This document shows positions 18,851-27,881 of a stretch of 64,000 nucleotides of DNA, piece after piece. The translations under genes and the position numbers were made by a program. The notes under the pieces are model-generated. The model did not search any database, had not been told where the DNA came from, and saw only the letters and a list, made by a program, of their open reading frames with translations. Positions within the stretch are counted from its first letter, which is position 1. The number at the start of each line of letters is the position of its first letter. The stretch spans positions 62,001-126,000 of the forward strand of contig SVOH01000002.1 of NCBI GenBank assembly GCA_015066515.1, written 5' to 3'. This stretch comes from Oscillospiraceae bacterium (lineage in GTDB: Bacteria; Bacillota; Clostridia; Oscillospirales; Acutalibacteraceae).

Positions 18851-19621
18851 TTAAAAACCACAAGATTTGAGATACTTGTAGCTGCGTGTGATACAATCAA
18901 ATGGGTTTTCGCCGTGGCAGTTGTCCTGCTCTACGAGCATATACTTAACGCCGGCACCTTCAGCTGCCTTAAATACGCGGTCAAAGTTAATGTTACCTTC
19001 ACCTACTACTGCAATATTGTCGTTAAACTCTTTAAATGTATCGCTAAAAGCATAGTCTTTAAGATGAATTACAGGAAGTCTACCCGAAAGCTTTTCAATC
19101 CAAGCCGCAGGGTCTGCACCACCTGCTTGTACCCAGAAGGTATCAAGTATAAAGCCAAGCTCATCAGCAGTAAAATCCTCTGCCAAGTGCTCAAGAACGT
19201 TTTTGCCGTCAAACTTTAAAAACTCTTTAGCGTGGTTGTGGTACATAAAGTATTTACCATTTGCCTTAACAGCCTTGATAATGTCAACATATTCGTTATA
19301 AAAATCTTTATATGTAAGACCTTCACGGCTGGTAGAAAAGTCATGATAGCCAAGACCAATATTGTCACAACCAAAGATATCGTGGCCCTTACAAACCTTT
19401 ACAATATCCTCTTTAAGCTGTGCGGGTGGAGTATGAGTTACTACGCACTTAAGGCCGTTTTTATCGAGATTTTCTTTAAGCCATTCGGGTTCGTAGTCAC
19501 AAACACCGCTTATCTGAACATTTTTATAACCAATGTCGGCTACCTTTTTAAGTGTTTCTGCAAAATCATCAAGATTTTTACAATGGTCACGCAAAGTATA
19601 AAACTGAATACCTATTTCCAT
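18851..19621 (-). CDS. sugar phosphate isomerase/epimerase-like TIM-barrel protein
   Basis: MEIGIQFYTLRDHCKN...VADIGYKNVQISGV...YMYHNHAKEF...VQAGGADPAAWIEKLSGRLPVIHLKDY. Confidence 0.9.
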   Translation of the reverse strand: MEIGIQFYTLRDHCKNLDDFAETLKKVADIGYKNVQISGVCDYEPEWLKENLDKNGLKCVVTHTPPAQLKEDIVKVCKGHDIFGCDNIGLGYHDFSTSREGLTYKDFYNEYVDIIKAVKANGKYFMYHNHAKEFLKFDGKNVLEHLAEDFTADELGFILDTFWVQAGGADPAAWIEKLSGRLPVIHLKDYAFSDTFKEFNDNIAVVGEGNINFDRVFKAAEGAGVKYMLVEQDNCHGENPFDCITRSYKYLKSCGF

Positions 19622-19644
19622 AATTTGTACCCCCTAAAACTATT

Positions 19645-20493
19645 TTAAAATAGTTTTTTAAATTCGTTACAAGCATAATCAAAAGCAGCATCGTTGCTGT
19701 CAAATGATATTTCGCCAACATTACTTTCCTCACCTTCGCGTTCAAGACCTGCAAGGCCTACAAACTCGGTAAGGTGTGGTTCCATAGTAAACACTGTGCC
19801 ACCCTGAGCCAAGTATTCTGGAATAATGAGGCTATAGTTGCCGTCACCCTTGCCGGGAGGCACTACAACACCGTCAGACATTCTTGCGTCTTTAACGTGA
19901 ACGTACTTAATGCGGTGTTTAAGCATATTCCAAGCTTCAGCGGTATCTTGACCACACTGAACAAAGTTTGCAGTATCAAATACACCCTCAATTTCGGGGA
20001 AGGTATCAAGAATTTCAAGACAACGAGGAGCAATGTCACCGTAAATGCCCTTTTCGTTTTCATGGCAGAATGTAACACCCGAGCCGCGAATTATATCAAG
20101 CATTTTACCCAAGCGGTCCATAACCTCGTTTTTGTAATCAGCGGGGTCCTTGCCCTTTGGAATAAAGAATGAGAACGCACGAAGATTTTTAGCTTCAAGA
20201 ATGTGCGCAAACTCAATCATCTTTTTAAGGTTTTCAAGGTGTGCTGCAAAATCGCCTGTTTCGATGTCGATTTTACCAATAGATGAACCAATAGCCCATG
20301 TTTCAAGACCTGCGGCGTCCATTTTTGCCTTTACTTCACGAATTTTGTCAACCTCAACACCTGCAATCCAAGTGCCGTCAACGTTACGAATTTCAAGACC
20401 TGCAAGGCCATTGCGGTGCATAGCCTTGATTTGTTCGTCTATCATTGGGCTTGCTTCGTCAGCAAAACCGTAAATTTTTACGTTATTGTCCAT
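19645..20493 (-). CDS. sugar phosphate isomerase/epimerase-like TIM-barrel protein
   Basis: start at MDNNVKIYGF after RBS AAAGGAATG; ...TFCHENEKGIYGDIAPRCLEIL...VFDTANFVQCGQD...YVHVKDARMSDG. Confidence 0.88.
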   Translation of the reverse strand: MDNNVKIYGFADEASPMIDEQIKAMHRNGLAGLEIRNVDGTWIAGVEVDKIREVKAKMDAAGLETWAIGSSIGKIDIETGDFAAHLENLKKMIEFAHILEAKNLRAFSFFIPKGKDPADYKNEVMDRLGKMLDIIRGSGVTFCHENEKGIYGDIAPRCLEILDTFPEIEGVFDTANFVQCGQDTAEAWNMLKHRIKYVHVKDARMSDGVVVPPGKGDGNYSLIIPEYLAQGGTVFTMEPHLTEFVGLAGLEREGEESNVGEISFDSNDAAFDYACNEFKKLF

Positions 20494-20532
20494 AAGAAAC
20501 ATTCCTTTCATAAACCACAGTTTTACTAAAGT

Positions 20533-21357
20533 TTATACTCCAGAATAAGCTGAGAAGCCACCGTCAACGGGAACTGTTATTCCTGTAACAAAACCAGATT
20601 TTGTTTCGTCAAGCAACCACTCTACTGTACCGAGTAATTCCTCAGCTTCACCAAAACGTCCCATAGGTGTTGAACGCAAAATCTTGTCAGTACGTGGTGT
20701 CGGTGTGCCGTCTTCATTGAAAAGCAATGCACGGTTTTGGTTTGATACAAAGAAACCGGGAGCAATAGCATTTACACGGATACCTTCTTTTGCAAAGTGA
20801 ACTGCAAGCCAAGAGGTAAAATTAGTTACTGCTGCCTTTGCTGCAGAGTAAGCAGGAATCTTGGTAAGGGGACGGTAAGCGTTCATTGAAGATACGTTAA
20901 GTACCGAGCAACCCTTACGGCCAATCATATCCACCATAAATACCTGACTTGGAAGAAGTACGCCTTTAAGGTTAAGGTCAAATACAAAATCAAAGCCCTT
21001 TTCATCAATGTTAAAGAATGTAAGAATATCTTCTGCAGATTCATCACCCTTAACGTACTCTTCGTGAGCGGTTGTGCATTTGGGATTGTTACCGCCTGCA
21101 CCGTTTACAAGAATATCGCACTTGCCAAAATCAGCAAGAACCTGCTCGTGAACAGATTCAATATCTGCTTTATCAAGGCAGTTACATTTATAAGCCTTTG
21201 CAATGCCGCCCTTGGCATTGATGCCGTCAGCCACCTTTTGAGCAGCCTCTTCGTTAAGGTCAAGTAGCGCTACCTTAGCGCCCTTTGATGCTAAAAATTC
21301 AGCAAAGCCTGAGCAAAGCACGCCGCCTGCTCCAGTTACTACTATTACTTTTTCCAT
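20533..21357 (-). CDS. uxuB: SDR family oxidoreductase, D-mannonate oxidoreductase (fructuronate reductase)-like
   Basis: VIVVTGAGGVLCSGFAEFLASKGAKVALLDLN...SSMNAYRPLTKIPAYSAAKAAVTNFTSWLAVHFAKEGIRVNAIAPGFF; overlaps uxuA at 21357. Confidence 0.85.
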   Translation of the reverse strand: MEKVIVVTGAGGVLCSGFAEFLASKGAKVALLDLNEEAAQKVADGINAKGGIAKAYKCNCLDKADIESVHEQVLADFGKCDILVNGAGGNNPKCTTAHEEYVKGDESAEDILTFFNIDEKGFDFVFDLNLKGVLLPSQVFMVDMIGRKGCSVLNVSSMNAYRPLTKIPAYSAAKAAVTNFTSWLAVHFAKEGIRVNAIAPGFFVSNQNRALLFNEDGTPTPRTDKILRSTPMGRFGEAEELLGTVEWLLDETKSGFVTGITVPVDGGFSAYSGV

Positions 21358-22439
21358 TATTTATTACCTTCCTTTTCAAGTGTATCCCAAACACCAAGCA
21401 TATACATAATGCCGAGTGCTCTGTCATATAAACCATAACCTGGTCTTACTGTACCTGCCTTTTCGCCCCAAAGGTGTCTGCCGTGGTCGGGACGGATGTA
21501 TCCGTCAAAGCCACAATCGTGGTAAGCCTTAAGTATATCAAGAATACCTGTGTCACCGTCACAGTCGCGGTGGCTGGCTTCTGAGAAATCGCCGTTCTCG
21601 AAATGCTTAACGTTACGAACGTGAGCAAAAGCAATGCGGTCGCAGTGCTTTCTAACAATGCTTGCCACGTTATTTTCGGGGTTAGCGTTAAGGCTACCCG
21701 AGCAAAGTGTTAAGCAGTTATATGGACTGTCAACCATCTTTAAGAATCGGTCAATGCTTGGCTCGTCAATAAGAAGACGTGGAAGACCAAATATATCCCA
21801 TGGTGGATCATCCATATGTATTGCCATCTTAATACCTGTTTCTTCACAAACAGGCATCAATTTTTCGAGGAAGTATTTAAGATTTGCCCAAAGCTTTTCG
21901 TGGTCAACGCCCTCATATGCCTTAAACAACTCGTCAAGCTTTGCCATTCTTTCAGGCTCCCAACCCGGAAATGACATATTATATTTTTCGGTAAACTCAA
22001 GAATGTAGTTTGCCATTGCATTGTAGTCGTCTTGAATCATACCCTTTTCATAGAAAAGTGCGGTAGATCCATCACCTACAGGGTGGAACAAGTCCGAACG
22101 GGTCCAGTCAAATATAGGCATAAAATTATAGCAAATAACCTTTACACCAAACTTTGCAAGATTACGTATTGTTTGAATATAGTTTTCAATGTACTTATCG
22201 CGTGAAGGCAAACCGATTTTAATATCATCGTGAACGTTAACCGACTCAACAACATCAATGTTAAAGCCGTACTCATCACACTGCGCCTTTACCTTTGCGA
22301 TTTCTTCTTCGCTCCAGATTTCACCGGGCATTTTGTCGTGAAGAGCCCAAACAATTCCCGTAACACCGGGGATTTGCTTGATATCTTGCAGCGAGATTTT
22401 GTCATTACCCTCGCCATACCAACGAAATGTCATTTGCAT
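21357..22439 (-). CDS. uxuA: mannonate dehydratase
   Basis: MQMTFRWYGEGNDKISLQDIKQIPGVTGIVWALHDKMPGEIWSEEEI; CLTLCSGSLNANPENNV; YIRPDHGRHLWGE. Confidence 0.95.
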   Translation of the reverse strand: MQMTFRWYGEGNDKISLQDIKQIPGVTGIVWALHDKMPGEIWSEEEIAKVKAQCDEYGFNIDVVESVNVHDDIKIGLPSRDKYIENYIQTIRNLAKFGVKVICYNFMPIFDWTRSDLFHPVGDGSTALFYEKGMIQDDYNAMANYILEFTEKYNMSFPGWEPERMAKLDELFKAYEGVDHEKLWANLKYFLEKLMPVCEETGIKMAIHMDDPPWDIFGLPRLLIDEPSIDRFLKMVDSPYNCLTLCSGSLNANPENNVASIVRKHCDRIAFAHVRNVKHFENGDFSEASHRDCDGDTGILDILKAYHDCGFDGYIRPDHGRHLWGEKAGTVRPGYGLYDRALGIMYMLGVWDTLEKEGNK

Positions 22440-22494
22440 GTGCTTACACCATCCGTTTTTAAAATTTTTTCAACAATTTTATAGGCATAGTATA

Positions 22495-22535
22495 CCATTG
22501 TTAAATACATTATACCCAATTACTTTTAACAATGG
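22495..22535. promoter_or_regulatory. 11-bp perfect inverted repeat CCATTGTTAAA...TTTAACAATGG between uxuA and araC-family gene
   Basis: arms 22495-22505 and 22525-22535, 19-bp spacer. Confidence 0.6.
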
Positions 22536-22536
22536 A

Positions 22537-22573
22537 ATTGCAAATATTATCTTTAAACATTGCAAATAGTATC
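22537..22573 (+). promoter_or_regulatory. AraC-type direct-repeat operator: ATTGCAAATATTATC / ATTGCAAATAGTATC
   Basis: 14/15 identical direct repeats with 22-bp start-to-start spacing, directly upstream of AraC-family gene. Confidence 0.65.
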
Positions 22574-22588
22574 AAAGTGTGGTATAAT
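22560..22588 (+). promoter_or_regulatory. candidate sigma-A promoter of AraC-family gene
   Basis: TTGCAA (22560-22565), 17-bp spacer, TATAAT (22583-22588). Confidence 0.6.
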
Positions 22589-22604
22589 GGCCTTTGGTGA
22601 TAAT

Positions 22605-23423
22605 ATGAGCAAGTATTTTTCGCATAAACAAGACGGGCTTAACTGTCATTACTACTGTGACGAGCACCCCGACAAAGAGTCTTTTAAACTACATACGCAC
22701 GACACGTTTGAGCTATATATCTTTGTGCACGGGCGCGGTAAATTTTTGATAGAGGGTAATGAATACCCCCTATCTCACGGAGATATTATACTGATGCGCC
22801 CTACCGAAGCGCATTACATAGATATAGACGCCACACGTCCCTATGAGCGTTTTTCGGCGCACTTTAGCAAAGATTTTTTCAAGCCCTTTGATAAAGACGG
22901 CGTGTTGCTTGAAGCTTTTTTAAATCACGAGCCGGGCAGCTTTAACCGCTATACCCGTGACGACTTTAAACCTGAAATATATAACCTATTGGTTCAAAAT
23001 CTTTTGAGCGAATCACAAAATCGACATTTGCAGGTAAGCTGTAATATGCTGTCGCTACTAAACGAAATCTATAAAGTATATAAATCCCGCCGCGACACAG
23101 AAACACAGGGCGAATCCCCCACACAGCGTATAGTAAGATATATAAACAACCACATAAATGATAACCTAACCCTTGATACTATATGCAATAAGTTTTATAT
23201 AAGCAAAGCGCAGCTGTGCCGCAGTTTTAAGACCGCTACCGGCTCTACCGTGCAAAACTATATAAACGCCAAGCGACTTGTAAACGCTAAACGAATGTTA
23301 TCAGAGGGCATCTCCCCCACCCGAGCCGCAACGCTTTGCGGATTTAACGACTATTCGGTATTTTATCGCGCATTTTATAAAGAATACGGCAAAGCGCCGA
23401 AAAAGGAATATAATAAAATATAG
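22605..23423 (+). CDS. AraC family transcriptional regulator
   Basis: MSKYFSHKQDGLNCHYYCDEHPDKESFKLHTHDTFELYIFVHGRG cupin; C-terminal double HTH; start chosen at 22605 with upstream GGTGATAAT. Confidence 0.92.
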   Translation: MSKYFSHKQDGLNCHYYCDEHPDKESFKLHTHDTFELYIFVHGRGKFLIEGNEYPLSHGDIILMRPTEAHYIDIDATRPYERFSAHFSKDFFKPFDKDGVLLEAFLNHEPGSFNRYTRDDFKPEIYNLLVQNLLSESQNRHLQVSCNMLSLLNEIYKVYKSRRDTETQGESPTQRIVRYINNHINDNLTLDTICNKFYISKAQLCRSFKTATGSTVQNYINAKRLVNAKRMLSEGISPTRAATLCGFNDYSVFYRAFYKEYGKAPKKEYNKI

Positions 23424-23425
23424 TC

Positions 23426-23461
23426 CAAAAGTCATTACGTGCTACACGCAATGACTTTTTA
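23426..23461 (+). terminator. rho-independent terminator
   Basis: AAAAGTCATTACGTG-CTA-CACGCAATGACTTTTT. Confidence 0.75.
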
Positions 23462-23619
23462 CATTTTTGTAACCTATTGTTACAAATTGTGTGTTTTTTG
23501 TTACCTCACATTACAAAATTGTTGTTTGACCAAAATTTTTTCAAAATATACAATTAAATTACTGAGAAAAATTGGAATTTTGTTCGTCAAATATATAGTA
23601 AAAAATGGGGGGCATTACA

Positions 23620-26226
23620 ATGAAATTTAAAAACAAAAGAAAAATAATTTTCATCATGGGCATTTTTATATTAATGGCAAGTATTATATTATCAGTTTTT
23701 GTTTTAATGCCGCCTGAAACCAATAACAAAAAAACAGAAACTCAAAATTCTGCAACCCCAAATGAAACACAATCAAAAATACCGAGCACCTACGGCGACC
23801 TTATGAAAAGCTTTAACGAAAATGTGCCGGAATTTTACTATTATTATAAAGACTTAGATGGTAACGGAGTATACGAACTACTTATTCTTGAAAACTGTGC
23901 ACTTTATATTTACACATACGACGATAACGGAGTACGACAAATTGGCAGTCACGATTTTGTAACGGGTACCTTTCAATTTTTAGAGTCTCAAAATTATGAT
24001 GGTATTTTTGTGTTTACACAAGGCGGCAGCTGTGATAATTATCGTTATTTGACACTAATTGATGAAAATATCACTATTGCCGAGGTTTGCAAATATGATT
24101 ATACGGGAGATAAGGCCGTTTGGGTAGACATAAACGAAAATAATGAACTTATTGCCGAAGCAAAAAAAGTTTCCGAAAACGGCGATTTCATAAACTTTAC
24201 TCAATATCTTCCACTCGATTTTCAAGGCAACGATGCAGTAAGCCTTGTATGTGGCACCAATAAATACGTAGCCGTTGTCGAATTTGAGGAAGTAGTGGCA
24301 AGGAGTTTAAAAATTTATAACGATACAACAAAGGATTTATTGCAAACAATACCGCTTAATCGCTCGGAGGACCTACCTAAAACTGACAGAAGCATCTATG
24401 CCTCAGATATTAACTTTGACGGGTATCTTGATATACTTATTCCCGATATGCACCCTGCTCGCGCCATATTCTATAATGCATATATTTACAACACAAAACA
24501 ACAAAAGTTTATAGAAGCACCTTCTTTCAAAGAACTACCAAACCCTGCACTTGATACTAAAAACCGCCGCATTTTACATAGCAGTAGCGGTGACAGTATA
24601 ATGAGCTTCGGTATGGATTATTATGATGATAACACAAAAGATTTTGTGTCGATAGGCAGCATATCAATATCACCAAAGAACGACCAATATCATTTTGTAG
24701 AATACAGTTACAAAGATGGCAAAAGAAGTGTAAAAAACGAGTTTTACGTGCCTCTGCACGAGTACTACCTTATACCAAAACAAAACCACGACGTAGTTCC
24801 CTATTACGAGGATGGCGGCCTTTGGGAATTAGATTCTGATAAGTGGAATAAATTAGTAACAACTATGGAAACCGATTTTTCGGTGGATACTACACCAAGC
24901 GATAATCCGTTATCAATCGAAAAGGTTAAAAAGATATTTGAGCCGCTGCTTGCAAAAGCGGTAGAAGTAGAGCAAACCATAATTAACGATTCTGCTACCT
25001 TTAAATATGAAAAAGAAATCACTTTCAAAACCGATGACGGAAGTTCTTATTCACTCATAACCGATAATAACTTTCAAAAATTAGACGATGTATGGAATTA
25101 CACCTATACTGCATTCACTATGGATGCTGCTCACAGAGCGTTTGGTATGAGACTTGACCAACAGACAATATCTCCCCGCTTTTTAGAAAAGGATGGTAAG
25201 CTTTACTACAACTGCAACGGGCACGGTTATAATTCTAATTTTGATATCTCAAGTTTAAAAATTTTAAATCAATTTAAAAACACAATTATTGTAAGTGTAA
25301 ACGACCACGAATTACCCGATGAAACAAGTATATTTATATTACAAAACACCGAAAACGGTTGGCGGTTTGCCAACACGCAAGTGGAAAGCCATAAAATAAA
25401 CGTCGATAACTATTTGTTAAAATTGGTTGCGGTAAACGAAAAACAACAACCCGCCATTGACGCTTTCACAAACTTTTTAAATGGTAAAGCAGTTGCAAAA
25501 AACATAACACCCAATAAGCCGGCACAAAGCAAAGACTTTATTTATATATCCGACTTAAATTGTCGCAATATTACACTGCCTGGCATTGATGCGTTTACGC
25601 TATTTGACCTTAATGACGACGGTATTCCCGAGCTTGTAACCGATGGCTATACTATGGATGTCTTTTCATACGATAATGGCGAGCTGAAAATGATTTATTC
25701 ATCCCCCGCAGGTTCATCATCACTAAAATATCTTTTGGCAAGCAAAAAGATTTATTGGAGCCTTACAACTACAGGCGTTTCATACGAAATTGCAAGTTTT
25801 GATAAAACCCTTAACGTTACGGTAAACACCTATTTTGACGGTAAAACCGAGCAAGTGGGCGATGAAGAGATTTTTTATCATAACGAAAACAAAATAACCG
25901 AATCCGAATTTTATAAGCTTAAAGCTGAGTTCTTTGCGCCGCATTTTTTCGAATCACCTGACACAGTTTGGTATGCCTATAACACACCAAACAACTCATT
26001 AGCTACAAGCCGTGGCATAGGTGAAATGCAGCCTGAAACTACCGAAATTATCACAATGGACGGTAAATGCTATCAGTCATACGTAGCGTCAAATGTCGAT
26101 ATACGATACATTTGGGTAAGTAAAGAAGAACACGAAATGTCAGCCAAATGGGACTGGGTACCCGTTGGCACACAAAAATTCTATTCCCTACTTTTGTTAG
26201 ACAAGGTTAATGAGGGTGGGCAATAA
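23620..26226 (+). CDS. membrane-anchored extracytoplasmic protein with FG-GAP/VCBS-like calcium-binding motifs, function unknown
   Basis: start MKFKNKRKIIFIMGIFILMASIILSVFVLMP after GGGGGG RBS; motifs DLDGNGVYELLILE, DINFDGYLDILIPD, DLNDDGIPELVTDG. Confidence 0.75.
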   Translation: MKFKNKRKIIFIMGIFILMASIILSVFVLMPPETNNKKTETQNSATPNETQSKIPSTYGDLMKSFNENVPEFYYYYKDLDGNGVYELLILENCALYIYTYDDNGVRQIGSHDFVTGTFQFLESQNYDGIFVFTQGGSCDNYRYLTLIDENITIAEVCKYDYTGDKAVWVDINENNELIAEAKKVSENGDFINFTQYLPLDFQGNDAVSLVCGTNKYVAVVEFEEVVARSLKIYNDTTKDLLQTIPLNRSEDLPKTDRSIYASDINFDGYLDILIPDMHPARAIFYNAYIYNTKQQKFIEAPSFKELPNPALDTKNRRILHSSSGDSIMSFGMDYYDDNTKDFVSIGSISISPKNDQYHFVEYSYKDGKRSVKNEFYVPLHEYYLIPKQNHDVVPYYEDGGLWELDSDKWNKLVTTMETDFSVDTTPSDNPLSIEKVKKIFEPLLAKAVEVEQTIINDSATFKYEKEITFKTDDGSSYSLITDNNFQKLDDVWNYTYTAFTMDAAHRAFGMRLDQQTISPRFLEKDGKLYYNCNGHGYNSNFDISSLKILNQFKNTIIVSVNDHELPDETSIFILQNTENGWRFANTQVESHKINVDNYLLKLVAVNEKQQPAIDAFTNFLNGKAVAKNITPNKPAQSKDFIYISDLNCRNITLPGIDAFTLFDLNDDGIPELVTDGYTMDVFSYDNGELKMIYSSPAGSSSLKYLLASKKIYWSLTTTGVSYEIASFDKTLNVTVNTYFDGKTEQVGDEEIFYHNENKITESEFYKLKAEFFAPHFFESPDTVWYAYNTPNNSLATSRGIGEMQPETTEIITMDGKCYQSYVASNVDIRYIWVSKEEHEMSAKWDWVPVGTQKFYSLLLLDKVNEGGQ

Positions 26227-26241
26227 ATCAAGGAGAATTTT

Positions 26242-27021
26242 ATGAAAAAATTTTTATTATCTATTACTGCATTGTTTCTTACATTATCGCTTTGTGCTTG
26301 TAATAAAATAGACACAACCAAAACGGATGATTATTCTTCTTTTTACAATAAATCTTCCGATATTCAGGCTATAAAAGAATCGCCGGAAGATAAAAAAATC
26401 GATAGCGTCGAATATGAAATTTCACGTCAGGACAATTCATATCGGAACCAGAGCGGTGAGATTTTGATTGAAAATTACTACGATCAAGTTATTCTTAAAG
26501 GCGATAGTGAAAGTATTTTTTTAATAAATAGTGCGATTAGTAACGATATGCATAAAAATTTTCTTAAGCCCGAGGATATGCAAAATTATGCACAACATGC
26601 AACACCAGAATTTGCGTATATGTCGAATTATAAAGCAGAAGTAACACATAACGCTAACGGATATATATCCATTAAAATGTTTACAGAATGGTATATGGGT
26701 GGTGTGAACAACAGCATTTGGTATGGTATGACGTTTAACCTTAACACAGGTTCACATGCAACCCTTACCGAACTTACAGGTATAGATTCTAAAACGCTGG
26801 AATCCCGACTTAAAGAAAAAACGTGGAGTTATTTAACAAACGAACGAGGAGACGAATTGTTTGCAGAGGCATACGATACGTTGCAGGATTATACTTTAGA
26901 TAAATTTAATTTTTCTCTCGAAAACGGTGAAATTATTTTACTTTTTCCTGTGTATACATTTGCTCCGGGAGTCTCAGGCTCAATGACGGTTCCAACCGGT
27001 GTGTACATAAATGCAAAATGA
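26242..27021 (+). CDS. lipoprotein with DUF3298/RsiV-like domain
   Basis: lipobox LTLSLCACN; YMGGVNNSIWYGMTFNLNTGSHATLTELTG...; C-terminus LFPVYTFAPGVSGSMTVPTGV. Confidence 0.75.
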   Translation: MKKFLLSITALFLTLSLCACNKIDTTKTDDYSSFYNKSSDIQAIKESPEDKKIDSVEYEISRQDNSYRNQSGEILIENYYDQVILKGDSESIFLINSAISNDMHKNFLKPEDMQNYAQHATPEFAYMSNYKAEVTHNANGYISIKMFTEWYMGGVNNSIWYGMTFNLNTGSHATLTELTGIDSKTLESRLKEKTWSYLTNERGDELFAEAYDTLQDYTLDKFNFSLENGEIILLFPVYTFAPGVSGSMTVPTGVYINAK

Positions 27022-27055
27022 CTTGTAAATGTTTGCCGAATAATAAAACAAAACA

Positions 27056-27083
27056 AAAACGGACGAGGTGTACTCGTCCGTTT
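27056..27083. terminator. rho-independent terminator between convergent genes
   Basis: AAAACGGACGAG-GTGTA-CTCGTCCGTTT. Confidence 0.75.
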
Positions 27084-27087
27084 CGTT

Positions 27088-27813
27088 TTATTCCAATATA
27101 TCACTTGTTATATAATCTACGCCGTAGTCTATTAGTCGCTCGGCGTCGCCGGGGTTATCTACTATCCAGCAATTTACCTTTATACCGTTTTCGTGACAGA
27201 TGTCAATAACCTCTTTCGAGCATACCCAATAGCCGATATCTAAATCAAGCTTATACTCTTTTAAATAACCTAATATCTCGTCATCAAAGCGTTGAACAAG
27301 ATACTGTATATTAGCATTTGGTCGCAAGGCTCTTAAATCCTTTAGGTTTTCAAGAGAAAAAGAAATAAATATTAGCTTTTCGGGGTCGTAATATTTTTCT
27401 ACCTCAGCGTAAATTTCTTTTATAACCTCAGGTGTCATTCGCTCTTTTAATTCAAGAACTGCAACCTTATCATAAAATGCGCAGATTGAAAGATAATCCT
27501 TTAAATCTGGAATTACGAAATCACTGCCTACAGTGCGATTCTTTTGTGGCTTTAATGTCAGAGATTTAAGCTTTTTATAATCGGTGTCACCAATTTTTAC
27601 ATCCTCGTTGCAAAGGCGCTCGGTAGTATCATCGTGATACAACACAAACTTGCCGTCACGTGTCACGTGAACGTCGGTTTCAATACCCGTATAGCTACGG
27701 TTACCTGCCGCAACAAAGGCAGAGATTGTGTTTTCAAGTTCAAGGCCAGAAAGACCTCTATGCGCTACAAATTTTGTTCCGTTTTTGTTTTCAATTTTAA
27801 TTGTGTTTGGCAT
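27088..27813 (-). CDS. glycerophosphodiester phosphodiesterase family protein
   Basis: FVAHRGLSGLELENTISAFVAAGNRSYTGIETDVHVTRDGKFVLYHDDTTERLCN. Confidence 0.93.
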   Translation of the reverse strand: MPNTIKIENKNGTKFVAHRGLSGLELENTISAFVAAGNRSYTGIETDVHVTRDGKFVLYHDDTTERLCNEDVKIGDTDYKKLKSLTLKPQKNRTVGSDFVIPDLKDYLSICAFYDKVAVLELKERMTPEVIKEIYAEVEKYYDPEKLIFISFSLENLKDLRALRPNANIQYLVQRFDDEILGYLKEYKLDLDIGYWVCSKEVIDICHENGIKVNCWIVDNPGDAERLIDYGVDYITSDILE

Positions 27814-27819
27814 TGTTAT

Positions 27820-27866
27820 CCCTCCACCACTACCGTGGTCCCCCTCCCTTTAGGCAAGGGAGGCAT
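27820..27866. repeat. short intergenic repeat element with two hairpins
   Basis: CCCTCCACCACTACCGTGGTCCCCCTCCCTTTAGGCAAGGGAGGC: stems CCAC/GTGG and CCTCCCTT/AAGGGAGG. Confidence 0.5.
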
Positions 27867-27881
27867 TAATATCAATATAAT

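Noticed and set aside
18509-19219. 236-aa plus-strand ORF
   Set aside because: Antisense across two strongly supported minus-strand genes (Gfo/Idh/MocA and TIM-barrel); composition like reverse-strand shadow.
27056-27083. Possible fourth member of the TGTAGGGA/TCCGT hairpin family
   Set aside because: It has ACGGACGAG...CTCGTCCGT but lacks the TGTAGGGA end and sits exactly at a convergent gene end; better explained as a terminator.
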